Source of the DNA: SZAS-79 sp038211455
GTDB lineage: Bacteria; Pseudomonadota; Gammaproteobacteria; Burkholderiales; SG8-39
Assembly (NCBI GenBank): GCA_038211455.1
Contig: JBBQVP010000096.1
Coordinates: forward strand, 1-15,988
Reading direction: 5' to 3'
Length of the DNA: 15,988 nt
Each line of letters opens with the position of its first letter. The stretch's first letter is position 1. Below the pieces are notes generated by a model. The model was not told the origin of the DNA, made no database searches, and saw only the letters and a program-made list of their open reading frames with translations. This document shows, piece by piece, positions 13,519 to 15,988 of this stretch. A program made the translations under genes and the position numbers.

Positions 13519-15988
13519 ATGACCGACCTCAGCGACTCCAGGAACCTCGTCTACAAGGCGAAGCACAAGATCCGTTTCGTCACCGCGGCCAGCCTGTTCG
13601 ACGGCCACGATGCGTCGATCAACATCATGCGCCGGATCCTGCAGGCCTCGGGTTGCGAGGTCATCCACCTCGGGCACAACCGCTCGGTAGACGAAGTGGT
13701 CACCGCGGCGCTGCAGGAGGACGTTCAGGGCCTCGCGGTTTCGTCCTACCAGGGCGGGCACCTGGAGTACTTCAAGTATATGGTCGATTTGTTGCGCAGC
13801 CGTGGCGGGGAGCACATCCGCGTGTTCGGCGGCGGCGGCGGGGTGATCGTTGCAGAGGAGGTCGCTGAACTGCAGGCCTACGGCGTCGAGCGCATCTATT
13901 CCCCGGAAGACGGCCAGAAGATGGGCTTGCAGGGCATGATCAACGACATGCTCGCGCGCTGCGATTTCGACACCGCGCAATATGCCCCGAAGGACCTCGA
14001 GGCCCTCAAGGCCGGCGACCGGCGCGCACTCTCGCGGATCATCACCGCGATCGAGGCAGGTTCGCTCGCGCCCGAACTGCGCGAATCGCTGCTGGCGGCT
14101 TCGGCCCTGCGCGCTGCCCCGGCGCTCGGCATCACCGGAACCGGCGGCGCGGGCAAGTCCTCGATCACCGACGAACTGGTGCGGCGCTTTCGCCTCGACC
14201 AGGACGACGCCTTGTCCATCGCGGTGATCGCGGTCGATCCCTCGCGCAGGAAAACCGGCGGCGCGCTGCTCGGCGACCGAATCCGCATGAACGCGATCCA
14301 GTCCGGGAAGGTCTACATGCGTTCGCTTGCCACGCGCGAGTCCGGGGCCGAGATCGCCGCCTGCCTGCCCGACGTGATCGCCGCCTGCCGCGTCGCGGGT
14401 TTCGACCTCGTGATCGTCGAGACTTCCGGGATCGGCCAGGGCGATGCGGCGATCGTTCCGCATGTGAATGCCTCGCTGTACGTGATGACGCCGGAATTCG
14501 GCGCGGCCAGCCAGCTCGAGAAAATCGACATGCTCGACTTCGCCGATTTCGTGGCGATCAACAAATTCGACCGCAAGGGCGCCGAGGACGCGCTGCGCGA
14601 TGTGCGCAAGCAAGTGCAGAGGAACCGCGAGGCGTTCAAGCAGTCGCCCGAGGAAATGCCGGTGTACGGCACGATCGCCTCACGCTTCAACGACGACGGG
14701 GTGACGGCGCTCTACCAGGGTCTGCTTGAAAAACTCACCGCGGCGGGACTGAAGCCGCAGCCCGGGAAGCTGCCGGCCGTCACGGGCAAGACCGCCTCCG
14801 GCGTGAACGTCGTGATCCCGGCGCAACGCTCACGCTACCTCGCGGAAATCGCCGAGTGCGTGCGCGGCTACCTGGCGCACGCCGAGGACCAGGCGCGCAT
14901 CGCGCGCGAGCGCCAGCAACTGATCGGCGCCCGCGTCCAGCTCGCCACGGCGGGCAGCGACGCGCCGGGACTCGAACAGCTGATCGAGGCAAGGGACACC
15001 GAGCTGGATGCGCGCTCGAGAAAGCTCCTCGACATGTGGCCCGACACGCGGAAGGCGTATTCGGGAGAAGAGTACGTGGTGAAGATCCGCGACAGGGAGA
15101 TCCGCACCAGGCTGACCTCGACCTCCCTCTCGGGCACGAAAGTGCCGAAGGTCGCGCTGCCGAAATACCACGACCAGGGCGAGATCCTGCGCTGGCAGAT
15201 GCGCGAGAACGTGCCAGGGTCGTTCCCGTTCACCGCCGGGGTGTTCGCCTTCAAGCGCGAGAACGAGGATCCCACGCGCATGTTCGCGGGCGAGGGCGAC
15301 CCGTTCCGCACCAACCGGCGCTTCCACTTGCTCTCGAAGGACATGCCGGCCAAACGCCTGTCGACAGCCTTCGATTCGGTGACGCTGTATGGCTTCGACC
15401 CGGACGAGCGGCCCGACATCTACGGCAAGGTCGGCAATTCGGGTGTGTCGATTGCGACGCTGGAAGACATGAAGGTGCTGTATTCGGGTTTCGACCTGAC
15501 CGACCCGAACACCTCGGTGTCGATGACGATCAACGGGCCGGCGCCCACCATCCTCGCGATGTTCTTCAACACCGCGATCGACCAGCAGGTCGACAAGTTC
15601 AGGAAGGACAACGGCCGCGAGCCGACCGAGGATGAGCACGCGAAAATCCGTGCCTGGACGCTCGCCACGGTGCGCGGCACCGTGCAAGCCGACATCCTCA
15701 AGGAAGACCAGGGCCAGAACACCTGCATCTTCTCGACCGAGTTTTCGCTCAAGGTGATGGGCGACATCCAGGAATACTTCGTGCATCACCAGGTGCGAAA
15801 TTTCTACTCGGTGTCGATTTCCGGTTACCACATCGCCGAGGCCGGCGCGAACCCGATCAGCCAGCTCGCGTTCACGCTGTCCAACGGCTTCACGTTCGTC
15901 GAGACCTATCTCGCGCGCGGGATGCACATCGACGACTTCGCGCCGAACCTGTCGTTCTTCTTCTCCTACGGCATGGACCCCGAGTACA
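13519..15988 (+). CDS. icmF: IcmF, fused B12-dependent isobutyryl-CoA mutase (3' end outside window)
   Basis: There are 823 codons present of a protein usually near 1090. It interconverts isobutyryl-CoA and n-butyryl-CoA using adenosylcobalamin. Domains in order: a B12-binding domain (about 15-150) with FDGHDASIN, where H30 is the lower axial cobalt ligand, and a glycine run (FGGGGGVIV); a MeaB-like G domain with P-loop GTGGAGKSS (207-215), a later ETSGIGQGD switch and an NKFD guanine-specificity motif; a helical linker; and the mutase TIM barrel from about 520. In the substrate site Phe576 (TAGVFAF) and Gln733 (EDQGQNTCIF) stand where methylmalonyl-CoA mutase has Tyr and Arg, which indicates a non-carboxylated substrate. 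SGYHIAEAG carries the conserved active-site histidine. The start fits the family N-terminus (AAGG-like site 11 nt upstream). An in-frame ATG at 13396 would add 41 unlikely-looking residues. It is divergent from pelA and probably unrelated to Pel. Confidence 0.95.
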   Translation, partial: MTDLSDSRNLVYKAKHKIRFVTAASLFDGHDASINIMRRILQASGCEVIHLGHNRSVDEVVTAALQEDVQGLAVSSYQGGHLEYFKYMVDLLRSRGGEHIRVFGGGGGVIVAEEVAELQAYGVERIYSPEDGQKMGLQGMINDMLARCDFDTAQYAPKDLEALKAGDRRALSRIITAIEAGSLAPELRESLLAASALRAAPALGITGTGGAGKSSITDELVRRFRLDQDDALSIAVIAVDPSRRKTGGALLGDRIRMNAIQSGKVYMRSLATRESGAEIAACLPDVIAACRVAGFDLVIVETSGIGQGDAAIVPHVNASLYVMTPEFGAASQLEKIDMLDFADFVAINKFDRKGAEDALRDVRKQVQRNREAFKQSPEEMPVYGTIASRFNDDGVTALYQGLLEKLTAAGLKPQPGKLPAVTGKTASGVNVVIPAQRSRYLAEIAECVRGYLAHAEDQARIARERQQLIGARVQLATAGSDAPGLEQLIEARDTELDARSRKLLDMWPDTRKAYSGEEYVVKIRDREIRTRLTSTSLSGTKVPKVALPKYHDQGEILRWQMRENVPGSFPFTAGVFAFKRENEDPTRMFAGEGDPFRTNRRFHLLSKDMPAKRLSTAFDSVTLYGFDPDERPDIYGKVGNSGVSIATLEDMKVLYSGFDLTDPNTSVSMTINGPAPTILAMFFNTAIDQQVDKFRKDNGREPTEDEHAKIRAWTLATVRGTVQADILKEDQGQNTCIFSTEFSLKVMGDIQEYFVHHQVRNFYSVSISGYHIAEAGANPISQLAFTLSNGFTFVETYLARGMHIDDFAPNLSFFFSYGMDPEY

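Noticed and set aside
13294..13519. Possible functional link between Pel and IcmF because they share an intergenic region
   Set aside because: Divergent neighbours are often unrelated and nothing in the proteins connects them. Only the shared operator region leaves the question open, and it is listed as a separate finding.
13288..14613. Long minus-strand open frame (441 codons) opposite icmF
   Set aside because: icmF on the plus strand has unmistakable B12 and P-loop motifs over the same bases. The antisense frame is a high-G+C artefact with a His/Arg/Asp-rich product and also runs through the intergenic region.

Overview
The window is a G+C-rich, densely packed stretch of a Gram-negative chromosome. 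Codon use and protein types (a complete proteobacterial-style pel locus with an outer-membrane porin and lipoprotein, next to a fused isobutyryl-CoA mutase) suggest a proteobacterium, most likely a betaproteobacterium. This placement is inferred from protein character and not from a marker gene.

Positions 13294 down to 1, minus strand, hold one long operon for synthesis and export of the Pel exopolysaccharide. The order is pelA (hydrolase/deacetylase), pelB (TPR plus outer-membrane beta-barrel), a membrane-bound diguanylate cyclase, pelC (outer-membrane lipoprotein), pelD (inner-membrane c-di-GMP receptor), pelE (membrane/TPR) and pelF (glycosyltransferase, running off the left edge). pelG, the expected last gene, would lie beyond position 1 and is not seen. 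Nearly all junctions overlap or are a few bases apart (35, 26, 4, -7, 14 and 8 bp), so the operon is probably transcribed as one unit and translationally coupled. Several open frames extend far upstream into the preceding gene, so the true starts of pelB and the cyclase had to be moved inward.

The unusual element is the diguanylate cyclase (dCache sensor - HAMP - PAS - PAS - GGDEF) between pelB and pelC, joined to pelC by an ATGA overlap. It has an intact GGDEF motif and an intact RxxD inhibitory site. PelD, two genes on, keeps an RxxD-type c-di-GMP binding site but no catalytic GGDEF. The operon therefore seems to carry both a source and a receptor of c-di-GMP next to the Pel synthase, which suggests local signalling.

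Positions 13295-13518 are a divergent intergenic region, clearly more A+T rich than its surroundings on the pelA side. It holds three ACGT half-sites at 6-bp spacing, including a 16-bp near-palindrome that fits exactly between a -35-like and a weak -10-like element reading toward the right-hand gene.

Positions 13519 to the right edge, plus strand, hold the first 823 codons of icmF, a fused B12-dependent isobutyryl-CoA mutase (B12 domain, MeaB-like G domain, mutase TIM barrel), with substrate-site residues of the isobutyryl/butyryl type and not the methylmalonyl type. It belongs to branched acyl-CoA metabolism and probably has no functional link to Pel beyond sharing the intergenic region. I saw no tRNA, rRNA, insertion sequence, CRISPR array or clear terminator.
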